NCBI GenBank assembly: GCA_905213895.1 | Contig: CAJMKE010000001.1 | Coordinates: 124,001 to 188,000 of the forward strand | Reading direction: 5' to 3' | From: an uncultured Alistipes sp. | GTDB lineage: Bacteria; Bacteroidota; Bacteroidia; Bacteroidales; Rikenellaceae | DNA: 64,000 bases | Shown: positions 32,864 through 41,126 of the stretch, piece after piece | Layout of the letters: every line of letters begins with the position of its first letter | Position numbering within the stretch: the first letter of the stretch is position 1 | Position numbers and translations under genes: made by a program | Notes under the pieces: model-generated | The model's database searches: none | Told to the model about the DNA's origin: nothing | The model's input: the letters and a program-made list of their open reading frames with translations, nothing else

Positions 32864-33460
32864 AATCTTGATTTTTTACAAAAATAAATACAATTTACAA
32901 TATATACAAGTATTTTGTAACATTTGTGAAGTGTTAATAAGTATTAATAATCTTTACAAATGTTAACATCTCTAATATGGTTAAGTATACCTGTTTGTAT
33001 TTGTTCGCCTATCAAATTAAGTGATAATTGTAATTTACTGATAATATTGATAATATTATGTGATTATTCAGCGCAGAATAAACACCTTGTCGTATTGTCC
33101 GAAAAACGGCTATGTATATTGCTCTTTAATTTATATAGTATTTATAAAATACTGATATTTATGACGTTTGTATTTGAATATTCAATATATGAACGCTGTG
33201 AAAATGGTGGATTTTTGCGAAGGTTCCACCCTATTACAGATGTTAATTGGATATAATTGTTATTAGGATATTAACAAATGTACTGTATTATAAATGTTAC
33301 AAATGTAATTAAGCGAAACAAATACTTTGTTTACATTTGTAAATAATCACTCGTTTTTTCAGTAAAAAAGCCATGTTTTCGTATATTTATCTGCCGCTAT
33401 CTGCGGATTTCGACACGGATTATTCGTTCGGTAAACATTATGTTAAATATTGATAGATAT
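32864..33460. promoter_or_regulatory. AT-rich intergenic region with clustered ACAAATGT motifs
   Basis: No convincing gene lies here. The 8-mer ACAAATGT (or its complement ACATTTGT) occurs at 32920-32927, 32956-32963, 33274-33281, 33299-33306 and 33333-33340, often within a wider TTTACAAATGTTA-like near-palindrome. Other TTTACAA and TTGTTAAC fragments are frequent. The first two copies lie upstream of the XRE gene start. The region is strongly AT-rich compared with the flanking HIT/rel cluster. Operator cluster or remnant of acquired DNA are the two readings I favour. Confidence 0.45.
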
Positions 33461-33504
33461 GCACAAAATATATCGTCCCTATATTTGTGAATATAAGGAC
33501 GATA
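33460..33504 (-). terminator. Terminator of the bcp-recA-rel-HIT cluster
   Basis: Arms TATCGTCC and GGACGATA, with an inner ATAT/ATAT pairing, followed on the minus strand by TATTTTGTGC, 24 bp beyond the HIT gene stop. Confidence 0.7.
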
Positions 33505-33527
33505 TAAAGTTGTTAACAACTACCCTG

Positions 33528-33911
33528 CTATTGCAGCGATTTTGCGATTTCGCCGAACTCTTCCGGAGTTAATTTCAGTTTTTCTTTATGGAAATCGACG
33601 TCATTTTCGCTATTCATAGGTATCAAATGTATGTGCGCGTGCGGAACTTCCAGCCCCAGAACCACCATTGCTACCTTTTTGCAGCCTGTTTTAGTCTTGA
33701 TTTTGGCGGCTATGCCCTTTGCGAACGTTACGAGACCCTGCAATGTCTCGTCGTCGAGGTCGAAAATGTAGTCCACCTCCTTCTTTGGGATTACAAGCGT
33801 ATGTCCTGCCGCAAGCGGATTGATGTCGAGAAACGCGAAATAATTGTCGTCCTCGGCGACTTTGTAGCACGGAATCTCCCCCGCTACTATTCGTGAAAAA
33901 ATCGATGCCAT
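33528..33911 (-). CDS. HIT-family nucleotide-binding protein
   Basis: A 127-residue histidine-triad protein of the HINT type, which hydrolyses nucleoside phosphoramidates or similar nucleotide conjugates. The catalytic triad is in PHAHIHLIPM. The N-terminal part (IFSRIVAGEIPCYKV, FLDINPLAAGHTLVIPKKEV) is classic. It is the last gene of a five-gene minus-strand run (bcp, recA, rel, hypothetical, HIT) with gaps of 11-13 bp, ending at a terminator. Confidence 0.93.
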   Translation of the reverse strand: MASIFSRIVAGEIPCYKVAEDDNYFAFLDINPLAAGHTLVIPKKEVDYIFDLDDETLQGLVTFAKGIAAKIKTKTGCKKVAMVVLGLEVPHAHIHLIPMNSENDVDFHKEKLKLTPEEFGEIAKSLQ

Positions 33912-33923
33912 ATACTTTCTGTT

Positions 33924-34343
33924 TTATCGTTGCTCTTCTTTGAATTTCGGCGTCATAATCTCCGAGTATATTATTGCCTTTCGCAAATCAAAATCGTCGA
34001 TTGAGACCGCAGGTTTTGCCTTCTCGGTGTCGACCGCCTTGTTGTGTGTGCGCTGTTTCTCCTCGGCGGCATTATGTTCCGTCCGGTTCGGCTTGTTCGC
34101 CGGCATTCCTTTTTTCTTCTGCTTTTTGGTCTCCATCGGTGTCGTCAGTATGTATGTCGGTTCGATTTCCGAAAATGTCGTATCCCTTTCCTTTCTGGCG
34201 GCTTCTTCAAATACTGGTTCCTCCGTCTCTGCGGATGGCGTATTTCTGGCTTTGGACGCCTTTTTTACTGCCTTTGCTATCTGTGCAGCCACGCTTATCA
34301 CTATCAGCAGTACGATGCCTAAATTTTCAAGAATATCCTCCAT
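33924..34343 (-). CDS. Small membrane-anchored hypothetical protein (139 residues)
   Basis: One N-terminal membrane helix (about residues 8-26, LGIVLLIVISVAAQIAKAV) is followed by a long charged, low-complexity region rich in Lys, Glu and Ala. It ends in an ordered-looking tail, DFDLRKAIIYSEIMTPKFKEE. No enzymatic domain is visible. Its position between rel and the HIT gene, with 11-12 bp gaps, suggests co-expression. Function unknown. Confidence 0.75.
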   Translation of the reverse strand: MEDILENLGIVLLIVISVAAQIAKAVKKASKARNTPSAETEEPVFEEAARKERDTTFSEIEPTYILTTPMETKKQKKKGMPANKPNRTEHNAAEEKQRTHNKAVDTEKAKPAVSIDDFDLRKAIIYSEIMTPKFKEEQR

Positions 34344-34354
34344 GTCCGTGGCGT

Positions 34355-36580
34355 TTAGTTGTCCTTGTTGTCCATCCCCCGTTTCGCGGTTTCGATTCCT
34401 TTTACGTGCCGGAATTTGTCCATCAGCGCATTGAGCGAATCGGCATCCTGTACGTATACGCTTATGTTGCCCTCGAAAATGCCGTCATGACTGCGTATGC
34501 AGACCTCGCGGATGTTGATGCTGAAATCCTCCGATACGATGTGCGAAATGTCGAGCAGCAGCCCCATGCGGTCGATTCCCCGCAACTCAATCGTCGAAAG
34601 GTACGAAACCGCCTTGTGCTGCGACCATTTTATCTGGTCTTTTATGATGTTCTTGCCGAACTGCGACGCAAGCCGGTTCAACTCGTCGCACGTCGACTTG
34701 TGAACGATTATCTTGCCCGTCGCATTGTCCCTGAATCCGACCACATTATCTCCCGGCAGCGGATTGCAGCAACTTGCGATGACAAACTCGTCGTCATCCG
34801 CGCCCGCTTTCGCGTCGTTTTCCGCCGAATCGGTGTCGTCCGCCGGATAATCGTCGTCGTTGGTGTCGCGCCATAGTTTCCAGAATTTGAGAATCTTGCT
34901 TTTGGAGTTCGATTTGAGGACTTTTTCGAGATTGTCCAGATTGATTATGCCTGCACCGATTTTGCTGTAAAATTCATCTTTGTTGGCACATTCGTATGCC
35001 GGCAGCACTTTGCGCAATACCCTGCCGCTCTGCGTTACGCCGAACTTGTCGAGTTGCTCCTCGAAAATCGCGATTCCGCGCTCGATGTTGTTCTGCCGTT
35101 CGCGTTTCAGAAAATTCGTAATCGCCTGTTTCGCTTTGGTCGTCGTAACGATGTCGAGCCACTCCGCTTTCGGCTTGGAGTTGTCGGCGGTTATGATTTC
35201 TATCTGGTCGCCGGACTGAATCTGCTTGGTTACCGGCTCGATTTTGTGATTGATTTTCGCCCCAATCGCTTTGTTGCCTATTTTGGTGTGGATGTCGTAT
35301 GCGAAATCGAGCGCAGTTGCTCCGAAAGGCAGTCTCCGTTGCTCTCCTTTCGGCGTAAATACCGTTATTTCGGATGTATACAGCGATAACTTAAAGTTGT
35401 CGAGGAACTCGACTGCATTTTCGTTCGGACCGTTCAGTGCGTCGCGTATCTTCTTCAACCAACTGTCGAATGCGTCGTCGTTCTGCGACAGCGTCGCATG
35501 CTTGTATTTCCAGTGTGCAGCGAATCCGCGTTCGGCGATGTCCTCCATCCGCTGCGTGCGTATCTGCACCTCGACCCATACGCCGTCGGGACCCATCACC
35601 GTCGAATGCAATGCCTCATACCCGTTGGCTTTCGGCATGCTTATCCAGTCGCGAAGTCTGTCCGGCTTCGGCGCATATAAATCAGTGATTGAGGAGTATA
35701 TCTGCCAACACTGCGTCTTCTCGGACGGGAACGGCAGTGCCTGAAAGACGATGCGTATGGCGAACAGGTCGTATATCTCCTCGAACGGAATCTGCTTGCG
35801 CTGCATCTTGGTCCATATCGAGTAGATGCTCTTTATGCGTCCTGATATTTCGTATTTGATGTTGTTCTTGTCGAGAACCTGCTTAATCGGCGCGCAGAAC
35901 TTGTCGATATACTCCTGGCGTTCGGATTCGGTGTCCTGCAATTTGCGCGAAATCTCTTCGTACTCCTCCGGAAACCGGTATTTCATGCAGAGGTCTTCCA
36001 GTTCGCTCTTTATCGGGAACAATCCGAGCCTGTATGCCAGCGGCGCGAACAGATATATCGTTTCGCCAGTGATTTTTATCTGCTTGTCCTTGGGCATGTA
36101 GCCCAGTGTACGCATGTTGTGCAGGCGGTCGGCGATTTTTATCAGTATTACTCTGACATCGTCCGACAGCGTGAGCAGTACCTTACGGAAATACTCCGCC
36201 TGCTCCGAGGTGTCGGCATTGAAGACGCCCGACATTTTGGTCAGTCCGTCGACCATCGAAGCGATTTTGGGACCGAATATGCGCTCGATGTCCTCGACCG
36301 TATATTCGGTATCCTCCACCACGTCGTGAAGAAGCGATGCAACCACGGATTTGACGCCGAGTCCTATCTCCTCTATCACTATTTTCGCTACGGCAATGGG
36401 ATGCAGAAGGTAAGGCTCGCCCGAACGCCGCCTTACCCCTTGGTGCGCCTCCTTTGCAAGAAAGAATGCGCGCTTGATGAAATTCCAATCCTCCTCGTTC
36501 TTGCAGATTTTGGTGCAGGAGCGCAGAAGATCTTCATAGGCTTCATCTATAAGCCTTTCATCTTCCGAACTGTAACCCAT
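34355..36580 (-). CDS. rel: Bifunctional (p)ppGpp synthetase/hydrolase (Rel/SpoT)
   Basis: Controls the stringent response by making and degrading (p)ppGpp; 741 residues. The N-terminal HD hydrolase domain has an intact HDVVEDTEYT motif (about 75-84). The synthetase domain follows, with ISGRIKSIYSIWTKM and KANGYEALHSTVMGP. A TGS domain begins ITVFTPKGEQRRLPFGATAL, and the C-terminal ACT domain ends the protein. The intact HD motif argues for a bifunctional enzyme, the norm outside gamma- and beta-proteobacteria. It starts 11 bp after recA and is probably co-transcribed with it. Confidence 0.95.
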   Translation of the reverse strand: MGYSSEDERLIDEAYEDLLRSCTKICKNEEDWNFIKRAFFLAKEAHQGVRRRSGEPYLLHPIAVAKIVIEEIGLGVKSVVASLLHDVVEDTEYTVEDIERIFGPKIASMVDGLTKMSGVFNADTSEQAEYFRKVLLTLSDDVRVILIKIADRLHNMRTLGYMPKDKQIKITGETIYLFAPLAYRLGLFPIKSELEDLCMKYRFPEEYEEISRKLQDTESERQEYIDKFCAPIKQVLDKNNIKYEISGRIKSIYSIWTKMQRKQIPFEEIYDLFAIRIVFQALPFPSEKTQCWQIYSSITDLYAPKPDRLRDWISMPKANGYEALHSTVMGPDGVWVEVQIRTQRMEDIAERGFAAHWKYKHATLSQNDDAFDSWLKKIRDALNGPNENAVEFLDNFKLSLYTSEITVFTPKGEQRRLPFGATALDFAYDIHTKIGNKAIGAKINHKIEPVTKQIQSGDQIEIITADNSKPKAEWLDIVTTTKAKQAITNFLKRERQNNIERGIAIFEEQLDKFGVTQSGRVLRKVLPAYECANKDEFYSKIGAGIINLDNLEKVLKSNSKSKILKFWKLWRDTNDDDYPADDTDSAENDAKAGADDDEFVIASCCNPLPGDNVVGFRDNATGKIIVHKSTCDELNRLASQFGKNIIKDQIKWSQHKAVSYLSTIELRGIDRMGLLLDISHIVSEDFSINIREVCIRSHDGIFEGNISVYVQDADSLNALMDKFRHVKGIETAKRGMDNKDN

Positions 36581-36591
36581 GCCACATAAAG

Positions 36592-37605
36592 TTATTTGTT
36601 AGCCTTCATCGCCTCTCTGACTTTCGCCTCTATTTCGGCGCACAACTCCTTGTCGTTTGTCAGTAGGTCTTTGACCGCATCGCGTCCCTGACCGATTTTG
36701 CGGTCTCCGTAAGAGAACCACGAACCCGCCTTGCGGATGATTTCGTAATCGACGCCGAGGTCGATAATCTCGCCGATTTTGGATATTCCCTCACCGAACA
36801 TGATGTCGAATTCCGCCTTCTTGAACGGAGGTGCGACCTTGTTCTTCACGACCTTTACCTTGGTCCGCGTGCCGAGTTGCTCGTCGCCGTCCTTGATTAC
36901 CGAGGTGCGGCGGATGTCGATTCGCACGCTGGCGTAGAATTTCAGGGCGTTACCGCCGGTGGTCGTCTCCGGATTGCCGTATACGACGCCGATTTTGTCG
37001 CGCAACTGGTTGATGAATATGCAGACCGTCTTGGTCTTGGAGATGCTCGACGTGAGTTTGCGCAGTGCCTGCGACATCAGTCGCGCCTGCAATCCCATCT
37101 TCGAGTCGCCCATTTCGCCCTCGATTTCGGCTTTCGGCGTCAGTGCCGCCACGGAGTCGATGACGATGATGTCGATTGCGCTCGAACGAATCAGCGAGTC
37201 GGCGATTTCCAACGCCTGCTCTCCGTTGTCGGGCTGCGAAATTAACAGATTGTCCACATCCACACCGAGTTTCTGCGCATAATAACTGTCGAACGCATGC
37301 TCCGCGTCGATGAACGCTGCGATGCCGCCCGCTTTCTGCGCTTCGGCGATTGCGTGTATCGCCAAAGTGGTCTTACCCGACGATTCCGGACCGTAAATCT
37401 CGACTACGCGACCTTTCGGATAGCCTCCGACGCCCAATGCCATATCGAGCGTTATCGAACCGGTCGGAATCACCGGAATGTCGTTTACCGTTTCGCTGCT
37501 CATGCGCATAATGGAGCCTTTGCCGAAATCCTTTTCGATTTTGTCCATTACGGCTTTGAGGACCTTCAATTTTTCAGGGTTTGCCTGCTGTGTGTTTTCT
37601 GCCAT
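36592..37605 (-). CDS. recA: Recombinase RecA
   Basis: Central recombinase and SOS co-protease. At 337 residues it has typical length. Walker A is GPESSGKTT, Walker B lies in IDIIVIDSVAAL, the L1/L2 regions include GEMGDSKMGLQARLMSQALR and GGNALKFYASVRIDIRR, and the multifunctional loop is FINQLRDKIGV. It lies 13 bp downstream of bcp and 11 bp upstream of rel. No LexA-type box was recognised upstream, and as the second gene it would be transcribed from the bcp promoter. Confidence 0.98.
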   Translation of the reverse strand: MAENTQQANPEKLKVLKAVMDKIEKDFGKGSIMRMSSETVNDIPVIPTGSITLDMALGVGGYPKGRVVEIYGPESSGKTTLAIHAIAEAQKAGGIAAFIDAEHAFDSYYAQKLGVDVDNLLISQPDNGEQALEIADSLIRSSAIDIIVIDSVAALTPKAEIEGEMGDSKMGLQARLMSQALRKLTSSISKTKTVCIFINQLRDKIGVVYGNPETTTGGNALKFYASVRIDIRRTSVIKDGDEQLGTRTKVKVVKNKVAPPFKKAEFDIMFGEGISKIGEIIDLGVDYEIIRKAGSWFSYGDRKIGQGRDAVKDLLTNDKELCAEIEAKVREAMKANK

Positions 37606-37618
37606 GATATTTTGTTTT

Positions 37619-38083
37619 TTATTTTTCGTATGAATCCGCTATCTGTCGGTAATGGTTCTTGGTATCGACTTTCTCGAAAATCTTTTCGATGCGTCCTTCG
37701 GCGTCGATGACGAAGGTTGTGCGCAATACGCCCATATACTTGCGTCCGTACATCGATTTCTCCGCCCAGACGCCGAACGCTTCGCATACGCTGTGGTCGG
37801 TGTCGGCGAGCAGCGTGAATCCGAGCGAGTGCTTGTCGCAGAAGTTGCGGTGCGACTTTTCGCTGTCGGGACTTACGCCGACGATGCGAAACCCCATGTC
37901 GGATAGTTGCTTGCGTCCGTCGCGAAGACTTTGCGCTTCGAGCGTGCAGCCCGACGTGTTGTCTTTCGGGTAGAAATAGAGTATCGTGCGCCCGCCTTTG
38001 AGGTTGGCATCGGTGAACGGTGTGCCGTCCTGCGTTGTCGATTCGAATTTCGGGACAATGTCCCCTACCGATAATTTTGCCAT
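37619..38083 (-). CDS. bcp: Thiol peroxidase, BCP/PrxQ-type peroxiredoxin
   Basis: Reduces hydroperoxides using a peroxidatic cysteine; 154 residues from ATG 38083 (MAKLSVGDIVPKFE). A longer open frame to 38296 is rejected because it crosses the promoter and has no domain. The peroxidatic Cys is in DNTSGCTLEAQSLRD. The resolving Cys found five residues later in E. coli BCP is replaced by Gln, so this is a 1-Cys or atypical form. It heads the cluster containing recA and rel. A TAACTTTG box lies at 38119-38126. Confidence 0.93.
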   Translation of the reverse strand: MAKLSVGDIVPKFESTTQDGTPFTDANLKGGRTILYFYPKDNTSGCTLEAQSLRDGRKQLSDMGFRIVGVSPDSEKSHRNFCDKHSLGFTLLADTDHSVCEAFGVWAEKSMYGRKYMGVLRTTFVIDAEGRIEKIFEKVDTKNHYRQIADSYEK

Positions 38084-38118
38084 AAACCGAACGTGTTTTC
38101 TGTTATGAAAATCTCCTC

Positions 38119-38126
38119 CAAAGTTA
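38119..38126 (-). promoter_or_regulatory. -7 promoter box for the bcp-recA-rel cluster
   Basis: The minus strand reads TAACTTTG (TAnnTTTG), 35 bp before the bcp start. Confidence 0.55.
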
Positions 38127-38169
38127 ATGTTTTTATTTGAAATTTCGTCGGAAATCTCCAAAAAACGGT

Positions 38170-38388
38170 CTAATCCCAAATCATGACCGTTTCGACCTGC
38201 CGGTTGAACTCCTCCTCGGTCGTGTTGATTCGCTTCATGCAAGCCGGACAGCGTATCGCCGTTTCGGTCTCGACGTGGCACTCGCAGCCTACGCATGCAC
38301 TTATCGTTCCGTAGTCATTGCCCTGATTGTGCATGAACTGCGTCCCGCAGTGTCTGCATCTGATTCTGTAAATCGTTCCCATAATCAT
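38170..38388 (-). CDS. Small zinc-ribbon-like protein
   Basis: A 72-residue cytoplasmic protein with three Cys clusters: RCRHCGTQF, CVGCECHV and RCPACMKR. These could hold one or two zinc ions in a ribbon fold. Two in-frame ATGs (residues 1 and 3) are possible starts. The acidic C-terminus (TEEEFNRQVETVMIWD) is distinctive but unassigned. Function unknown; zinc ribbons of this size usually bind nucleic acid or protein. A dyad-symmetric promoter region lies just upstream (38427-38449). Confidence 0.75.
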   Translation of the reverse strand: MIMGTIYRIRCRHCGTQFMHNQGNDYGTISACVGCECHVETETAIRCPACMKRINTTEEEFNRQVETVMIWD

Positions 38389-38426
38389 GTTGTTTTAGTT
38401 TGTTCATGATGCAAAGGAACGACACA

Positions 38427-38449
38427 TTTGTGTCAACTTATGACACAAA
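38427..38449. promoter_or_regulatory. Palindromic operator-like site upstream of the zinc-ribbon gene
   Basis: Perfect 9-bp arms TTTGTGTCA/TGACACAAA with a 5-nt spacer, between the 3' end of the WYL regulator gene and the zinc-ribbon gene. A near-consensus TTCCTTTG box follows on the minus strand. Arrangement and symmetry suit a dimeric regulator. Confidence 0.45.
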
Positions 38450-38470
38450 GTATTTTTGTATGATTTTTTA

Positions 38471-39370
38471 TTACATCAGCCTCCTTTTGTGGCGGTTGAT
38501 GTAGTCGAGCAGATAGGTTTTCAGCCCGTGCGGTTCGATTATCCGTATGTCGTCCAGCAGTCCGGCGATGAATCTGCCTACGCCGTGCAGATTGGCGACG
38601 TCGGTTTCGAGCAGCCAGCGTTCGGGAGCGATTTGCGAAATGTACTCCTCCGCCAGCGGATACTCTTCCAAAAGGAGGTTGCGCGACAGCAGCCCCAGTT
38701 CCAGTCTGACATGTATTCGCGCCGACCCTATCATGCGGAAAATGTCGATGAAGCCCTCCTCGTGTTCGGATTCGTGCTGCCATCCGTCGTCGAGAATTTC
38801 GACGCCGTCGATGCGGGCGGTCTTGAAAATCTTGCATTTGCCGTCCTCGGTGTCGTAACACCACACGTTGACGTAGTTGGTCGTGAACCCGAACGGCTCC
38901 ACCTTCCGGTCGCGAATCGAGTGCGCCGAATGGTAATTTCGCAGAACGACCTGCCTCCGGTTCTCGATTGCTTCGATAAGCGAATGGATATTGCCCGCAT
39001 TATGCCCCTTTACGACCGTATCGGCGAGCGTTTTGCTGTCGTAGACCGAATATAGTTTGCGTTTCAGGTTCAGTTTCAGCGTATTCGTATCGTCGATACT
39101 TTCGATTGCACGACGCAGAATCACAGCCTCCTCCTCGGTGAAGTGGACGAGTTGCGAAATGTCCTTGAAATGCGGCGACTCCTTGTCGAGACGGATGCAC
39201 TGCCCGCTCTTCTTGATTACGAATCCCGCATCGCGGAACGTGTCGATATAGCGGTATATGGTGCGCCGCGACATGTCCAGACGCGCGGCGATGTCGTCCA
39301 CCGAGTATTCGACGTTCGCTGTCAGCATCTTCATCAGACGCAACATCCTATCTATTTTCGGCTGGTCCAT
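38471..39370 (-). CDS. WYL-domain transcriptional regulator
   Basis: A 299-residue regulator. An N-terminal winged HTH (about 1-60, VDDIAARLDMSRRTIYRYID) is followed by a WYL ligand-sensing domain (about 135-220: RQVVLRNYHSAHSIRDRKVE, then NVWCYDTEDGKCKIFKTARI, where VWC stands in the position of the family's W-Y-L strand). A WCX-type C-terminal extension ends the protein. WYL proteins sense nucleotides or DNA damage in several systems. No defence genes are adjacent. It lies 56 bp downstream of dnaA; array G occupies that gap. Confidence 0.9.
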   Translation of the reverse strand: MDQPKIDRMLRLMKMLTANVEYSVDDIAARLDMSRRTIYRYIDTFRDAGFVIKKSGQCIRLDKESPHFKDISQLVHFTEEEAVILRRAIESIDDTNTLKLNLKRKLYSVYDSKTLADTVVKGHNAGNIHSLIEAIENRRQVVLRNYHSAHSIRDRKVEPFGFTTNYVNVWCYDTEDGKCKIFKTARIDGVEILDDGWQHESEHEEGFIDIFRMIGSARIHVRLELGLLSRNLLLEEYPLAEEYISQIAPERWLLETDVANLHGVGRFIAGLLDDIRIIEPHGLKTYLLDYINRHKRRLM

Positions 39371-39379
39371 AATGTTATT

Positions 39380-39415
39380 TTAGAGTCTTTAAGGTCCTTA
39401 AAGACTTTAAGGACT
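39380..39415. repeat. Array G of the 9-bp repeat
   Basis: Four contiguous units: TTAGAGTCT, TTAAGGTCC, TTAAAGACT, TTAAGGACT. It sits in the 56-bp gap between the dnaA stop and the WYL regulator start, both on the minus strand. It is the one array inside a co-directional gene pair with no visible terminator. Confidence 0.8.
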
Positions 39416-39426
39416 GTTGAAAATCC

Positions 39427-40839
39427 CTATGCGGAAACGAGTTTCTCTATCTCCTCCACCTGCGTGCGGAACGTCTTGTCGGTGTCGATAAGATTGGAGA
39501 TGGTCTTGCACGAGTGCAGCACCGTCGCATGGTTGCGACCGCCTATTGCCATTCCGATAGCAGTCAACGGCGATTTGGTGTACTGCTTCGCCAGATACAT
39601 CGCCAACTGACGGGCGATTGCGACCTCTCTGGTGCGCTCCGACGAATTCAGACGCTCCTTGTCTATCGACATGTAGTCGCAGACGACCTCTATGATATGC
39701 TCTATCGTTACCTCTTTCTGATACAGGGAGACGTATGCTTTAAGTATCTCTTTCGCGAGAGTAATCGTTATGCGCTTGCCCATGAACGAGGTGTTGGCGA
39801 TGAGCGACGATATTGCGCCCTCGATTTCACGAATATTGGCACAGATGTTCTCTGCCAGATATGTTACCACCTCCTCGGGAATCTCCGCATTCAGCCGAGC
39901 CGCCTTCGATTTGATAATCTTTATCTTCGTGTGGTAGTCGGGAGTCAGAATCTGCGCCGACAATCCCCATTTGAAGCGGGTGAGCAGACGCTCCTCGATA
40001 TCCTTCAATTCGACCGGCGGCTTATCGGAAATCAGCACCAACTGTTTTCCCGACATCTGCAAGTGGTTGAATATGTTGAAGAATGCGTTCTGGGTACCGG
40101 GTTTGCCCGAAAGTTCCTGAATATCATCGAGAATCAGTACATCCACTGCCTGATAGAAATGGATGAAATCTGGAATCTCCTTGTTTATCGTCGCCGACTG
40201 GTATTGGGCTTGAAATTTGCTCATCGCAACGTACAATACCTGCAATTCGGGATAACGCTGGCGGATTTCGTTGCCGATAGCCTGCGCGATATGGGTCTTG
40301 CCCAGTCCCGAGTCGCCGTAGATGTAGAGCGGGTTGAACGGCGTGTTGCTGCCGGGGTTCACCGCCACCGACATGCCGGCAGACCTCACAAGACGGTTGC
40401 ACTCGCCCTCGATGAAGTTGGCGAACGTATAGTTCTTGTTGAGTTGTGGGTCGATGAAGATTTTTTTCAGTCCCGGTATTACGAAAGGATTGCGTATATT
40501 TGCAGTGTCGGTCTGCGTGCTGAACGGACGCGTCGTGATGGTCGCATCCGCCGACGAATCGATGGACATCTGTATGTCGCTCTTCGGCACGGCATAGCAC
40601 AAACGGGTCTGCTGCCCGAACGATTCGGCGATGAGCGGTTTGAGAACGCGGAGATAGTTGTTCTCTATCTGCTCGACGAAATTCTTGTTCGGCACGCGGA
40701 GACGCAGGGTCGTTCCGTTGAACTCTATCGGAATGATTGGCAGGAACCATTTGGCGAACTCCTCTGCGGAGGTTTGCGCCTTAATCTGGCTCAGACAGTT
40801 TTGCCAAGCGTCGTTGTATGTAACCGAATTAGTAAGCAT
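39427..40839 (-). CDS. dnaA: Chromosomal replication initiator DnaA
   Basis: ATP-dependent origin-binding protein that starts replication; 470 residues. Domain I (about 1-85) precedes a short linker. The AAA+ domain has Walker A YGDSGLGKTH, Walker B VLILDDIQ and the sensor segment RFKWGLSAQI. C-terminal domain IV has the DnaA signature AIGMAIGGRNHATVLHSC. A single DnaA-box-like site overlaps its promoter region (40928-40936). No cluster of boxes typical of oriC was found near it. Confidence 0.97.
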   Translation of the reverse strand: MLTNSVTYNDAWQNCLSQIKAQTSAEEFAKWFLPIIPIEFNGTTLRLRVPNKNFVEQIENNYLRVLKPLIAESFGQQTRLCYAVPKSDIQMSIDSSADATITTRPFSTQTDTANIRNPFVIPGLKKIFIDPQLNKNYTFANFIEGECNRLVRSAGMSVAVNPGSNTPFNPLYIYGDSGLGKTHIAQAIGNEIRQRYPELQVLYVAMSKFQAQYQSATINKEIPDFIHFYQAVDVLILDDIQELSGKPGTQNAFFNIFNHLQMSGKQLVLISDKPPVELKDIEERLLTRFKWGLSAQILTPDYHTKIKIIKSKAARLNAEIPEEVVTYLAENICANIREIEGAISSLIANTSFMGKRITITLAKEILKAYVSLYQKEVTIEHIIEVVCDYMSIDKERLNSSERTREVAIARQLAMYLAKQYTKSPLTAIGMAIGGRNHATVLHSCKTISNLIDTDKTFRTQVEEIEKLVSA

Positions 40840-40927
40840 TTCGTTTGTTTATCAGTAAGTTGCCGGATGGTACGTTGGCAGATAACGCCGCATTGACTTT
40901 TCTGTGTTCCTTTCGACATTGCAAAGT

Positions 40928-40936
40928 TGTGAATAA
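40928..40936 (-). promoter_or_regulatory. Single DnaA-box-like site in the dnaA promoter region
   Basis: The minus strand reads TTATTCACA, matching TTATnCACA, directly followed by ACTTTG that resembles a -7 box (CAACTTTG). One box in front of dnaA suggests autoregulation. The rest of the gap 40840-41126 is AT-rich with no further boxes. Confidence 0.4.
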
Positions 40937-41033
40937 ATTTATATTAAAAAAATAGGCGGGTCTATTGTTTATTATCTTTTTTATGTTATGGAAATATACC
41001 CCTTCGTGGAGAGGTATTTTTAACTCGTTGATA

Positions 41034-41064
41034 TTGAATATTTGAAATTATTATCGTATATTTG
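41034..41064 (+). promoter_or_regulatory. Promoter of the phosphohexomutase gene
   Basis: TTG at 41034-41036, 20-bp spacer, TATATTTG at 41057-41064, giving a leader of about 57 nt. Confidence 0.65.
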
Positions 41065-41126
41065 CATTAGAGAAAATAAGGATGATATTAAAATAAACAT
41101 AAGTAAAACCAATAACTGACACGGAT

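Noticed and set aside
32960..33256. 98-codon frame in the AT-rich gap
   Set aside because: Hydrophobic, biased composition expected by chance in AT-rich DNA; no promoter, and it overlaps the motif cluster.
37619..38296. 225-residue version of Bcp
   Set aside because: The first 71 codons cross the promoter box and overlap the zinc-ribbon gene; family start is at 38083.
38401..41126. Replication origin near dnaA
   Set aside because: Only one DnaA-box match was found and no clustered boxes or AT-rich unwinding element with repeats.
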